Below, one piece after another: positions 18,114 through 25,054 of a stretch of 64,000 nt of DNA (positions are counted from its first letter, which is position 1; each line of letters opens with the position of its first letter). The notes under the pieces were generated by a model. That model searched no databases, was not told where the DNA came from, and saw only the letters and a list, made by a program, of their open reading frames with translations. The translations under genes were made by a program, and so were the position numbers. Origin of the DNA: Nocardia wallacei. Its GTDB lineage: Bacteria; Actinomycetota; Actinomycetes; Mycobacteriales; Mycobacteriaceae. The stretch is from the NCBI RefSeq assembly GCF_014466955.1, contig NZ_AP023396.1, positions 4,960,001-5,024,000 on the forward strand, given 5' to 3'.

Positions 18114-18752
18114 TCAGAGTGCGATGGGTGCGGTGTTCTCACCGATGTCGCCGAGAACTCCGCGCAGCTGAGCGCGGCCGTCGGCGAGCTTGTAGGTGAC
18201 CCCGGCGATCGCGCATTCTCCGGCGGCGACTCGCTCGGAGATGATGGTGGAGCGCTGGGCGAGCAGGCGGCTGGTTTCCACGACATGGCGGGCTTCGATC
18301 TCGTCGACACCGGTCAGGCCGTCGCGTCGGCCGAGCAGCACCGACGGGGTGACTCGTTCCACGACGCTGCGAATGAACCCGCCGGGCACCGCGCCGCCGT
18401 CGAGAGCATCGATGGTCGCGCGGACCGCGCCGCAGCTGTCGTGGCCGAGCACCACGATCAGCGGCACGTTCAACACCGCGATGCCGTATTCGATCGAGCC
18501 CAGCACCGAGGAGTCGATCACATGACCGGCGGTGCGGACCACGAACATGTCGCCCAGACCCTGGTCGAAGATGATTTCGGCGGCCACCCGCGAGTCGCCG
18601 CACCCGAACAGGATCGCCGAGGGTTGTTGCCCGGCAACCAGTTTCGCACGATCCGCGGCGCCTTGTCCGGGATGCTGCAGGGCGCCGGAGACGAACCTGT
18701 CGTTGCCGTCACGCAGAGATTTCCAGGCCGCTTCAGGAGTAAGAGAAGGCAT
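18114..18752 (-). CDS. Beta-class carbonic anhydrase
   Basis: A 212-residue beta-carbonic anhydrase that interconverts carbon dioxide and bicarbonate in the cytoplasm. The zinc ligands are seen in LFGCGDSRVAAE (Cys, with the Asp-Arg dyad) and in LGHDSCGAVRAT (His and Cys). The ATG at 18752 (MPSLTPEAAWKSL) is the family start; the frame is open further upstream without similarity. It converges with the epsilon-subunit-like gene. A link between bicarbonate supply and carboxylation is conceivable but inferred. Confidence 0.9.
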   Translation of the reverse strand: MPSLTPEAAWKSLRDGNDRFVSGALQHPGQGAADRAKLVAGQQPSAILFGCGDSRVAAEIIFDQGLGDMFVVRTAGHVIDSSVLGSIEYGIAVLNVPLIVVLGHDSCGAVRATIDALDGGAVPGGFIRSVVERVTPSVLLGRRDGLTGVDEIEARHVVETSRLLAQRSTIISERVAAGECAIAGVTYKLADGRAQLRGVLGDIGENTAPIAL

Positions 18753-19200
18753 GTGTCGGATGTACCACATCCGCGTGGTGCGGGCGAGCCACGGACGCGG
18801 CTCGCAGGCGCGAGGCGTGGCGTGGCGACCGGGAGGCAGTCCACCGACGGTGGCGGCGTTGTACGAGACATTGGCGCGGATCGGGGCCGAGGCTATCTGC
18901 GTGCCGACAGGATGCGGCTGTCGATCCCGGCAGAACTCGGGTTCCCCGCGTCGGAGCACCAGCCGACGCCGCCGGGCTGCCGCAGATCGTCACCACCATC
19001 AGCATGTCGATCACTGGCAGGGCTGGAGAGAGATACCGGTGAGGTCGTGACCGAGCGGAGAGTCCGCCACGCCGGGACCGAGCATGTCGTGACGATCGGC
19101 AGACCGTACGCGGGTCCCGGCGGGAAAGCGTTGCGCCCGTTGGTGATCGACGGGCACGCGAGAACGTCCTCCTGCCGCCGACACAGGCACGTCGCCGGTG
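18753..19200. other. Intergenic stretch, no convincing gene
   Basis: About 450 bases between the carbonic anhydrase start and the end of the second DUF1275 gene. A plus-strand frame near 18850 reads VAALYETLARIGAEAICVP and another near 19050 reads VRHAGTEHVVTIGRPYAG; both look like fragments of coding sequence without intact ends. They may be decayed genes, which fits the gene-poor character from 17 to 21.5 kb. Confidence 0.35.
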
Positions 19201-19938
19201 TTACGAGGCTCGGCGAAGCTCCGGTTCGTCGCGGTATGCGGGTAGCGCCGCTACGGGTTCGCTCGGGGGTGCGAGGAGCTGTCTTCGGCGGTCGTAGGCG
19301 AGTCCGGCAACTCCGATCATGACGCAGACCGCGGCGGGCAGCAGCAGCGCCGCCTCACCGGCCCGGCTGCCCACGATGGTGCCCGCGACGCCTCCGGCGA
19401 TGAATGTGACGACGGTGGCCGACAGCACCGTCGCCCGCCAGGTGTCGAACTTGTGGCGGCGGGATCGTCCGATGAGCAGGCCGAGGTCGGTGACGGTACC
19501 GGTGAAGTGGGTGGTACGGATCTGCATCGTCCGCAAGCTCGAGGTCGTCCCGTTCTGCAGGCCGCATGCCAGCGCGGCCAGGAAGACCGACAGCAGGTCC
19601 CCCGACCAGACGAAGGCCGCCACGAGCAGCAACGCCTCGCCGGTCATGACGGCACTGTGCCGGCCCCCGGCATGGCTGCTCGCCGGTGCCAGAACCGCGC
19701 CGGCCGCCGCCGCTCCCAGCAGGAATCCCATGATGATCGTGACCAGCAAGCTGGTTTCGAACATCCATGGGCTGGCGGCGTCCATCCCCAGCTGGGTGGT
19801 CGTGCCGGTCACGTTGGCGACCGGGATCGCCAAGGTCAGGATGGCGACGGCATTGACGAAGCCCGCCACGGTCGCGAGCAGTGATCCGTAACCGAGCACC
19901 AGCGCACGGTGCGGCGTGATGAAGCTCATGGCAGGCAT
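19201..19938 (-). CDS. YoaK family (DUF1275) membrane protein, second copy
   Basis: A 245-residue paralog of the protein at 7375-8115, collinear over the full length and near-identical in the membrane segments (LGYGSLLATVAGFVNAVAIL; GLQNGTTSSLRTMQIRTTHF). Differences concentrate in the last third and the C-terminal tail. The ATG at 19938 follows an AGGGGAG ribosome site at the same place as in the paralog. It is in the opposite orientation to the first copy and about 11 kb away. Function is unknown. Confidence 0.85.
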   Translation of the reverse strand: MPAMSFITPHRALVLGYGSLLATVAGFVNAVAILTLAIPVANVTGTTTQLGMDAASPWMFETSLLVTIIMGFLLGAAAAGAVLAPASSHAGGRHSAVMTGEALLLVAAFVWSGDLLSVFLAALACGLQNGTTSSLRTMQIRTTHFTGTVTDLGLLIGRSRRHKFDTWRATVLSATVVTFIAGGVAGTIVGSRAGEAALLLPAAVCVMIGVAGLAYDRRRQLLAPPSEPVAALPAYRDEPELRRAS

Positions 19939-20000
19939 ACAGCTCCCCTGAGTTGTTGTCTGACATAGGGCAAAAACAGGACAAAACGTACCAGGAGCGC
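19939..20000 (-). promoter_or_regulatory. Conserved upstream region of second DUF1275 gene
   Basis: On the minus strand this carries TACGTTTTGTCCTGTTT, CCCTATGTCAGACAACAACT and AGGGGAGCTGT, matching the region before the first copy with one or two small indels. Duplication included the promoter. Confidence 0.55.
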
Positions 20001-20637
20001 CACCGAAGGTCCTGTGAATATTATTTGCAACGCCGGGAAGTGCAGTGCCGCAACCTATTCGAGGCCCAGGCGATCGCACTTGCCCGACACGGCGAAACAT
20101 CCTGCGGCACAACCTATTCGACGAACAGCTAGACGTGCGCCACAGGCGCGACAGTATGGAAGTCACCGTAACCATCTGCTGCCGGGCCGGTGTCCGTTCT
20201 CCCGCAAGTCCGAAGCTGCCCGTCGGTTCGCCGGATGCTGGAACCACCCCTGGACTGTCCGCCCTGCGGTCACCCCGCGCAGCCACCCGCCGGGTGTAGC
20301 GCTACCACACCAAGGTGCCCGGAGTGATCCCTGGCGCTGCCTCGTCGTCGACGCGGGTGTCCCGGCTGGAGTGGGCGTACCAGGTCCAGGCGACCTCGCC
20401 GCGACAACGGGAAAGCCAACGGCCGGGCACACACCGGATCCCATATACGTATACTTCTACTTGTAATTGGAATGATTGGCCCGTCGGCACCGGGAGGGTG
20501 ATCGCGTGACCAGGCCGAGCGCCGTTCCGGTGGGTACATCAGGTCTGTGTCAGGCCGGTGTCAGCGGGACTGGCGACTGTATCCGGGTGGACAGCATGGC
20601 AATTGCGGCTTCCGGGCCGCGGGAGACGTATGGGGAC
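20001..20637. other. Gene-poor stretch with short direct repeat and AT-rich palindrome
   Basis: No gene is supported. AACCTATTCGA occurs twice, near 20051 and 20110, within longer imperfect repeats. TATACGTATA at 20444-20453 is a perfect palindrome in an AT-rich patch and could belong to a promoter for the GtrA-like gene. Open frames here lack ribosome sites and have shadow composition. Confidence 0.35.
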
Positions 20638-21435
20638 ATGGCGATTCTCGACAGCGTCGCCCCGACGTTCTGGACCGTCCGTCACCCGATGCCGGGCGCG
20701 GAATGGCTCGACCGCGTGCGACGGTACCTGGGCAGTGCACACACTTTGGCCCAGTTGACCCGTTTCGCCCTGGTCGGCGGCTTCAGCAACATCGCCTATG
20801 TCCTGCTGTTCGTTGCCATGACGCAGAGTGGTCCACTGGTCGCCAATATCATCGGATCGATAGTGAGCACGATGATCGCGAACGAATTGCACCGGCAGCT
20901 CACCTTCCGTGCGGCGGGGCGGGTCGGCTGGTTCACCGCACAGTGGGAAGGCGGCGGGTTGGCGCTGCTCGGCCTGCTGATCAGCACGGCGGCACTGGCC
21001 GGTCTCGAGTTCTGGGCGCCCGGCATCGGCGAGATCACGCAGGCGGCGGCGGTCGTCGGTGTCATGGCGGTGGTTGGCGGTCTGCGCTTCCTTGCACTGC
21101 GCGGCTTCGTCTTCCGGAACGCATGCCGAGAGACGTCTCCAACCTGCCCAGCCCCCGCCCCGAAGGACCGTTTGCACCCTCACTATTCGGTGCTACTGCC
21201 CACCGGTAGCCGACGACGCTGTTCCCCTCGCGCACCGGAACCCACGCAATCCCAACAACTTCGGCAGGATCTGACGTGCGGCCCGCGGCAACAACTTCGC
21301 CTGGGTGACGCCACGCACGTTCCGCCGGGGCGCCGGAACGGCGATCGACCACGCGCACGAGGACGCCGGTCGCGCCGGCCGACAACTCGGCAACACCAAG
21401 GACATCGCCCGGATCCATTACATCGACGCACCTGA
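20638..21435 (+). CDS. GtrA family membrane protein with aberrant C-terminus
   Basis: The first part is a GtrA-like four-helix membrane protein, from LTRFALVGGFSNIAYVLLFV through NIIGSIVSTMIANELHRQLT to the terminal GLRFLALRGFVFRN. GtrA-type proteins are thought to flip or move polyprenyl-linked sugars. Similarity ends near 21120; the remaining 100 or so residues are Arg/Pro/Thr-rich and overlap an integrase remnant in another frame. The true C-terminus was probably lost at a junction, and the frame reads on by chance. ATG codons at 20596 and 20638 are both possible. Confidence 0.6.
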   Translation: MAILDSVAPTFWTVRHPMPGAEWLDRVRRYLGSAHTLAQLTRFALVGGFSNIAYVLLFVAMTQSGPLVANIIGSIVSTMIANELHRQLTFRAAGRVGWFTAQWEGGGLALLGLLISTAALAGLEFWAPGIGEITQAAAVVGVMAVVGGLRFLALRGFVFRNACRETSPTCPAPAPKDRLHPHYSVLLPTGSRRRCSPRAPEPTQSQQLRQDLTCGPRQQLRLGDATHVPPGRRNGDRPRARGRRSRRPTTRQHQGHRPDPLHRRT

Positions 21436-21502
21436 GGTCGTACCGGACAACCGCGACGTCCTCGAACGCTGGGCACGTGGCGACCGGCCGCCGAAAGTGT
21501 GA
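21275..21502 (+). pseudogene. C-terminal remnant of a tyrosine recombinase
   Basis: A frame open from 21275 reads NNFAWVTPRTFRRGAGTAID, then GRQLGNTKDIARIHYIDAPE, ending in RWARGDRPPKV. This is the C-terminal end of a phage-type integrase with the Tyr nucleophile in HYID; the upstream catalytic Arg region is gone. It ends 79 bases before the left attachment repeat, exactly where an integrase gene ends relative to the tRNA at the other side of the element. It differs in sequence from the intact integrase, so it comes from another, older element. Confidence 0.7.
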
Positions 21503-21548
21503 GATTTTTGTGAGACACGCTCGAATCGAGCGGCACTCACAATCGGCA

Positions 21549-21586
21549 AAGGCCCCTTCCGACCTCGGCCGGAAGGGGCCTTTTCT
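21549..21586 (+). terminator. Rho-independent terminator after integrase remnant
   Basis: GGCCCCTTCC and GGAAGGGGCC pair as a 10-bp stem with a 10-base loop, followed by TTTTCT and preceded by AAA. It could act in both directions. Confidence 0.85.
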
Positions 21587-21629
21587 GTCGGGCTGACAGG
21601 ATTTGAACCTGCGACCACCTGACCCCCAG
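21582..21629 (+). repeat. Left attachment repeat (attL core)
   Basis: These 48 bases equal 28554-28601. They hold the 3' end, T-arm and part of the anticodon arm of tRNA-Pro on the minus strand; the 5' half is absent here, so this copy is not a tRNA gene. Confidence 0.9.
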
Positions 21630-21722
21630 ACTCATCATGGTGATGTCTGCGCACGTCAAGCGCGTTATTCGTAGTTCCCCTGCACGCCGTATGTGCTGGT
21701 TGTGCACCCCGACGCATGACGT

Positions 21723-21742
21723 GTGGCCCCAAATTGGCCCCA
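21723..21742 (+). repeat. Candidate integrase arm site, left
   Basis: GTGGCCCCAAATTGGCCCCA lies 93 bases inside attL and matches 28476-28495 at 19 of 20 positions, in the same direction. Each copy is itself a pair of TGGCCCCA units. In the circular form the two copies would flank the crossover core like P and P' arm sites. Confidence 0.45.
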
Positions 21743-21790
21743 GTGATGCCTTGTTGATGCATAGGCATCAATACCGGCTCCCACAGCGTG

Positions 21791-22384
21791 CTAGTGGACT
21801 GCATCGATCGACGCAATCGCGTCGCGTATGGCCTTTTCGGCCTGAGCGCGTTCGTCTCGTAGTAAGAATTTCTTTTCGACCGCTGGTCGGAGTGTCATCA
21901 ACTCACTGTCAGTCGTGGTCGAGCGGGCTAGGTTGGCCAAATGCTCGCTTTGCAGCTGCGCAGCTTCTCTCCACGTTCGGAGGAAGGCACCAACGATTGC
22001 TGCGTTTGGTTGAAGCTCACCAGCGAACCGTTGATCTGCTATCCGCTGATCAACGGTCAATAAGCTTTGCTCCCAGGTGTAGCAGTCGGCCGGTGGCTCC
22101 GGAATCTTCGGAAGACCCTTCAGTCCCATCTTGAGTTCAGGGATCCCCGCAACTGCCGCATCGATCCTCTCTAGCTCGCCGCGAAGCCGCTCACGGAGCG
22201 CCTTCTGGTCAGATCGCAACTCGGCTTTGCGGCTCCATGCACGATCTTTGTGCGCCATGTATGCGTTATAGATTCCAAGGCCGAGCGTTACACATACTCC
22301 GGCAAGCGCCACGACAGTCCCTCGCGCCTGCCAGCCTTGTTCAAGCCACCAGTTCCACACTGGACAATGATGCCGTACCGACAT
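21791..22384 (-). CDS. Membrane-anchored coiled-coil protein, function unknown
   Basis: A 197-residue protein with a hydrophobic segment ARGTVVALAGVCVTLGLGIY near residues 20-40, followed by a highly charged helical region (KAELRSDQKALRERLRGELE) likely to form a coiled coil, then a second helical stretch near the C-terminus. The single membrane span and cytoplasmic helices recall spread or superinfection proteins of integrative elements, but there is no specific match. Base composition is less GC-rich than the chromosome. The ATG at 22384 has a GGGGAG almost touching it; a GTG 24 bases downstream is an alternative. Confidence 0.6.
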   Translation of the reverse strand: MSVRHHCPVWNWWLEQGWQARGTVVALAGVCVTLGLGIYNAYMAHKDRAWSRKAELRSDQKALRERLRGELERIDAAVAGIPELKMGLKGLPKIPEPPADCYTWEQSLLTVDQRIADQRFAGELQPNAAIVGAFLRTWREAAQLQSEHLANLARSTTTDSELMTLRPAVEKKFLLRDERAQAEKAIRDAIASIDAVH

Positions 22385-22417
22385 CTCCCCTGACGGCTTA
22401 CCCCCTCGTTGTGGTCG

Positions 22418-22594
22418 TTACTTCCGGGATGCGTCCGAAAAGCGGGAATACCTCGCAACTGACGCAACCACCGCAAACCCATCGCTTACGCGGAACCGAA
22501 CCACCGCACTGAGCGCGTCCTGACGCGCGAACACGCCGCCGAAGGCAGGCGGACAATCCCAACGCGACCACGCACTCAACGCAACGCACGGCAC
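22418..22594 (-). CDS. Possible small protein of 58 residues
   Basis: A GTG at 22594, with a GGGGG run seven bases upstream, opens a frame reading VPCVALSAWSRWDC, AFGGVFARQDALSAVVRF and ending RYSRFSDASRK, 33 bases before the membrane-protein gene on the same strand. Composition is moderately protein-like. No family is recognised and it may be a chance frame. Confidence 0.25.
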   Translation of the reverse strand: MPCVALSAWSRWDCPPAFGGVFARQDALSAVVRFRVSDGFAVVASVARYSRFSDASRK

Positions 22595-22656
22595 CCAAAC
22601 CCCCTTCTTGTGGTTATCCCTTCTGACACTCTCCCCAGCCCCTCTCAACCAACACT

Positions 22657-22736
22657 GGCTCTTCTCACCACTGGCCGAGACTCCCCCTCTCTGTCTCTTT
22701 AGAGAGGGGGAGTCTCGGCCAGTGGTGAGAAGAGCC
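22657..22736. repeat. 36-bp perfect inverted repeat with 8-base spacer
   Basis: Bases 22657-22692 are the exact reverse complement of 22701-22736; the spacer is GTCTCTTT. The arm begins GGCTCTTCTCACCACTGGCC. There is no T-run on either side, so it is not a simple terminator. It lies in non-coding DNA between the divided gene groups of the element, close to the 11-bp iterons. Confidence 0.95.
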
Positions 22737-22809
22737 CTGCGCCGAAGGCGCAGATCAGAGGGCATGGGAGCGTGCAAGTGCCCGGACCAAACACGCGAAT
22801 TTCTGTCCC

Positions 22810-22853
22810 GAGCAGTTCCCGAGCAATTCCCGAGCAATTCCCGGGTAGTTCCC
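22810..22853 (+). repeat. Four tandem 11-bp iterons
   Basis: GAGCAGTTCCC, GAGCAATTCCC, GAGCAATTCCC and GGGTAGTTCCC follow one another without gaps. An 11-base period places each copy on the same face of the helix, as in iteron-type replication or partition sites and in some operators. Confidence 0.85.
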
Positions 22854-22862
22854 GGCCAGAAA

Positions 22863-22901
22863 GAGAGGCCCAGATGGAGGATCGCTCCACCTGGGCCTCT
22901 C
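22863..22901 (-). terminator. Terminator-like hairpin after GntR gene
   Basis: GAGAGGCCCAG pairs with CTGGGCCTCTC, with a further inner TGGAG/CTCCA stem and a five-base loop. Read on the minus strand it is followed by TTTCTG, fitting termination of the GntR transcript. Confidence 0.65.
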
Positions 22902-22935
22902 CCACCATCCGCAATGCGGCTTGTGGTGAGCGGTG

Positions 22936-23673
22936 TCAGTCGAATCGCTGCTCAGCGCTCAGTTCGCGGCCCGGCCCCAGGTAGTCGACAGCGAACTCTG
23001 TCGGGTCTCCGTTCTGGTCCCAGTAGAGATTCGTCATGGTCAAGCGCTCCGATTCGGGATCAACTCCGAGGATCTCAGCGACATCGGAGGGCGCCGGCCG
23101 AATCGAGATGACATCGCGACGGCTAACGGCGCGGCGGCCAGTTCGATCCTCAATCAACCCGAACGTCATCTTGGGGAGCGGCTCGGTCGATAGGAGTTCT
23201 GGCGCGGCGTCACCCAACTCGCCCGGCAACCAGGACGTCGACACTGTGACGACTCCCAGATCGTCGCGGTAGACACGTCGGCGACGGACAACCGGCGATC
23301 CCTCCGGCACTCCGAGGGCTTCAGCGACGTCGGCAGGCGCGGTCACGACCTCCGCGCTTGTCACTTCGACCGACTCACCCGACCGGTACCCGTTGCCGGT
23401 GGCCCGGAACATGGCCAGTCGGTCAGGGCCCGTGGTCTGTTTGTGCGCGATGGAAACGAACGTTCCCTGGTTGGTGCTTCGCACGTATCCGTCTGCGCGC
23501 AGGACGTTCAACGCTTTTGCGGCCGTTGCGGACGCTACCTGCCATCCTTGCGAGACCTCCGCAACCGACGGCAGTTTGGCTCCTTCGGGAAGCTCGCCGT
23601 TCTTGATCTTGGTTCGAAAGTGCTCGGCGATCTGTACATATGGCGGCGCGGGCCGGTCCAGGCTCGGCGACAT
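22936..23673 (-). CDS. GntR-family regulator with UTRA domain
   Basis: A 245-residue GntR/HutC-type repressor. The winged helix spans about residues 8-75, with YVQIAEHFRTKIKNGELPEG, KLPSVAEVSQGWQVASATAA and VLRADGYVRSTNQGTFV. The rest is a UTRA ligand-binding domain (SGESVEVTSAEVV; RRRRVYRDDLGVVTVSTSW). The ATG at 23673 has GAGGGAGG nine bases upstream; the ATG at 23682 would place the same site too close. Such proteins (KorSA of pSAM2) repress integrative-element functions. The divergent plus-strand operon is the likely target. Ligand unknown. Confidence 0.85.
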   Translation of the reverse strand: MSPSLDRPAPPYVQIAEHFRTKIKNGELPEGAKLPSVAEVSQGWQVASATAAKALNVLRADGYVRSTNQGTFVSIAHKQTTGPDRLAMFRATGNGYRSGESVEVTSAEVVTAPADVAEALGVPEGSPVVRRRRVYRDDLGVVTVSTSWLPGELGDAAPELLSTEPLPKMTFGLIEDRTGRRAVSRRDVISIRPAPSDVAEILGVDPESERLTMTNLYWDQNGDPTEFAVDYLGPGRELSAEQRFD

Positions 23674-23699
23674 TCGCAACATCCTCCCTCGCGGTAGCG

Positions 23700-23800
23700 A
23701 GCTAGTTGGCGAATCCAGTCTACCACCTGGCGTTTCCATAGCGTTTGAGCCGTGTACTAGCTCGCATGACGTTCGCCTGCTAGCATGCGGGTTGTACTGA
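23700..23800. promoter_or_regulatory. Divergent promoter/operator region of the element
   Basis: Between the GntR start and the plus-strand operon there are repeated GCTAG motifs (GCTAGTTGGCG, ACTAGCTCGCATG, GCTAGCATGCGG) in an otherwise non-coding stretch. Related half-sites at this spacing suit binding by the adjacent GntR dimer. Confidence 0.4.
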
Positions 23801-23804
23801 AAAA

Positions 23805-23864
23805 GCTCCCCGGCAGTGTCCAGCTACCGGGGAGCCCAGCACCAAAGCGGGTTGCAGCCCGCTT
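23805..23864 (+). promoter_or_regulatory. Two leader hairpins before the element's plus-strand operon
   Basis: GCTCCCCGG (23805-23813) pairs with CCGGGGAGC (23827-23835), and AAGCGGG (23845-23851) pairs with CCCGCTT (23858-23864). Neither is followed by a T-run. They lie in the untranslated leader and may control expression or stabilise the transcript. Confidence 0.5.
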
Positions 23865-23906
23865 CAGCATTTCCGCACTTCAGATCCATAGGAAGGTCCC
23901 TGAAGC

Positions 23907-24305
23907 ATGTCCAGTGTAAATCGATGGTCCGGCCTGGATGACAACGCAGCGGATGCGCCGCGGTCGTCCGAGGTCGATGAGATCGCTCGTGATGCCGGTC
24001 GTACGGCGCGGCACGTCGGGTCGGCAGCTGCCGGATTGGTTGCCGGTGTCCGGCAGGTCGATGCGAGTCGTGAGCGGGAACGCGCGGCGCGGGTGCGGGC
24101 GGTGGCCGATGCCGCCGAACGGGTGTTTGCGGCGGCGCATCCGGACCGGGGCGAACGCGTCCGGGCCCGCCGTAATGCCGATGCGGTGTATCTCGCGATG
24201 AGCCGCGACACCGATGAGCTGATCGAGCAGCATGCGGCCTGGTACCGCGAGTGGAACGCTGCCCAGCCTCGTAACAACGCTGCGGATCGGGGGCGGTCGC
24301 GATGA
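23907..24305 (+). CDS. Small charged helical protein, function unknown
   Basis: A 132-residue, Arg/Ala/Glu-rich protein predicted to be almost wholly helical (VDEIARDAGRTARHVGSAAA; DASRERERAARVRAVADAAE). There is no signal peptide or membrane span. AGGAAGG lies before the ATG. It is the first gene of the element's plus-strand operon; its stop overlaps the start of the HTH gene by four bases. No family is recognised. Confidence 0.65.
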   Translation: MSSVNRWSGLDDNAADAPRSSEVDEIARDAGRTARHVGSAAAGLVAGVRQVDASRERERAARVRAVADAAERVFAAAHPDRGERVRARRNADAVYLAMSRDTDELIEQHAAWYREWNAAQPRNNAADRGRSR

Positions 24306-25054
24306 CCCAAACACCGGAGCGTCAGGGGAACGAGCGGTTGCGGCGTGCGTTGTTTGATGCGCGTATGACACCTGAGCAGCTCGCGGCGAGGCTCGAGGTC
24401 GATCCGAAGACCGTGCAGCGGTGGATCTCCACCGGCCGGGTGCCCTACCCGCGCCATCAGTTCGCGGTCGCGGCCGCGGTGGGGGTGCGGGAGGTCGAGC
24501 TGTGGCCGAACGCGCGAGTCACCGCGTCGGAGGAACTGCGCCGCGCTATCGACTACCGGCGTGCGGAGTCGTCGACTCCGGAGGCGTCGCCGTATGTGCG
24601 GGAACAGCTCGACCGCGCGGGATTGTCGGTGGAGGAACTCGCGCAGCGCGCCCAGGTAGACCCCAGGGTCGTGCAGGACTGGGCTACCGGCGCGGGACGG
24701 CTGTCCGACCGGGCAGCGATCCGCAATGCCCTGGACACCGAGCGCGGATCGGCGGGCGAGTTTCGTAACACCACGGCCTCCCCGGCGGGCGGCGGTTACG
24801 AAACTTCCGCACGGGATGCGAAGGCGCGGATGCGGGCGTTGATGTCCTGGGTCGACCAGAACGCACCGGTCAAGGAACGCGAGATCCACAGTCCCGCACC
24901 GGAATCGCCGTCGTGGCGTCTCGCGACCGAGGCCGATTACCCGCATCCCGGACTTCGGCTGTCGGCCCGGATTCTCGACCACTCGGACCGTGGCAACGAG
25001 CGCGGTTCCGCGCCGAACGTCACGAAACTCACCGATCGGAGGCGCAGCCGATGA
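24302..25054 (+). CDS. Helix-turn-helix protein with two DNA-binding-like segments
   Basis: A 250-residue protein whose N-terminus reads MTPEQLAARLEVDPKTVQRW, an XRE-like helix-turn-helix at about residues 22-45. A second segment, LSVEELAQRAQVDPRVVQDW at about 107-127, repeats the same pattern, so it may be a duplicated domain. The C-terminal part is polar and ends with an AxxLTDRRRSR tail. It overlaps both neighbours by ATGA junctions. It probably binds element DNA as a regulator or initiation factor; which is not clear. Confidence 0.65.
   Translation: MTQTPERQGNERLRRALFDARMTPEQLAARLEVDPKTVQRWISTGRVPYPRHQFAVAAAVGVREVELWPNARVTASEELRRAIDYRRAESSTPEASPYVREQLDRAGLSVEELAQRAQVDPRVVQDWATGAGRLSDRAAIRNALDTERGSAGEFRNTTASPAGGGYETSARDAKARMRALMSWVDQNAPVKEREIHSPAPESPSWRLATEADYPHPGLRLSARILDHSDRGNERGSAPNVTKLTDRRRSR

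Noticed and set aside
17810..19322. 487-codon frame antisense to the carbonic anhydrase
   Set aside because: It is mostly a shadow of the carbonic anhydrase gene; only short pieces near 18850 and 19050 look protein-like and lack gene ends.
21120..21435. Genuine C-terminal domain of the GtrA-like protein
   Set aside because: The residues are Arg/Pro-rich, unlike the family, and overlap an integrase remnant in another frame.
21582..21655. Second tRNA-Pro gene
   Set aside because: Only the 3' half is present; the sequence diverges inside the anticodon arm and the 5' half is missing, so it is the attL repeat.
22657..22736. Ordinary rho-independent terminator
   Set aside because: The stem is far longer than usual and neither side has a T-run.
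22657..22736. Terminal inverted repeats of a small transposon
   Set aside because: The arms are only eight bases apart, so nothing could be carried between them, and no target duplication is seen.
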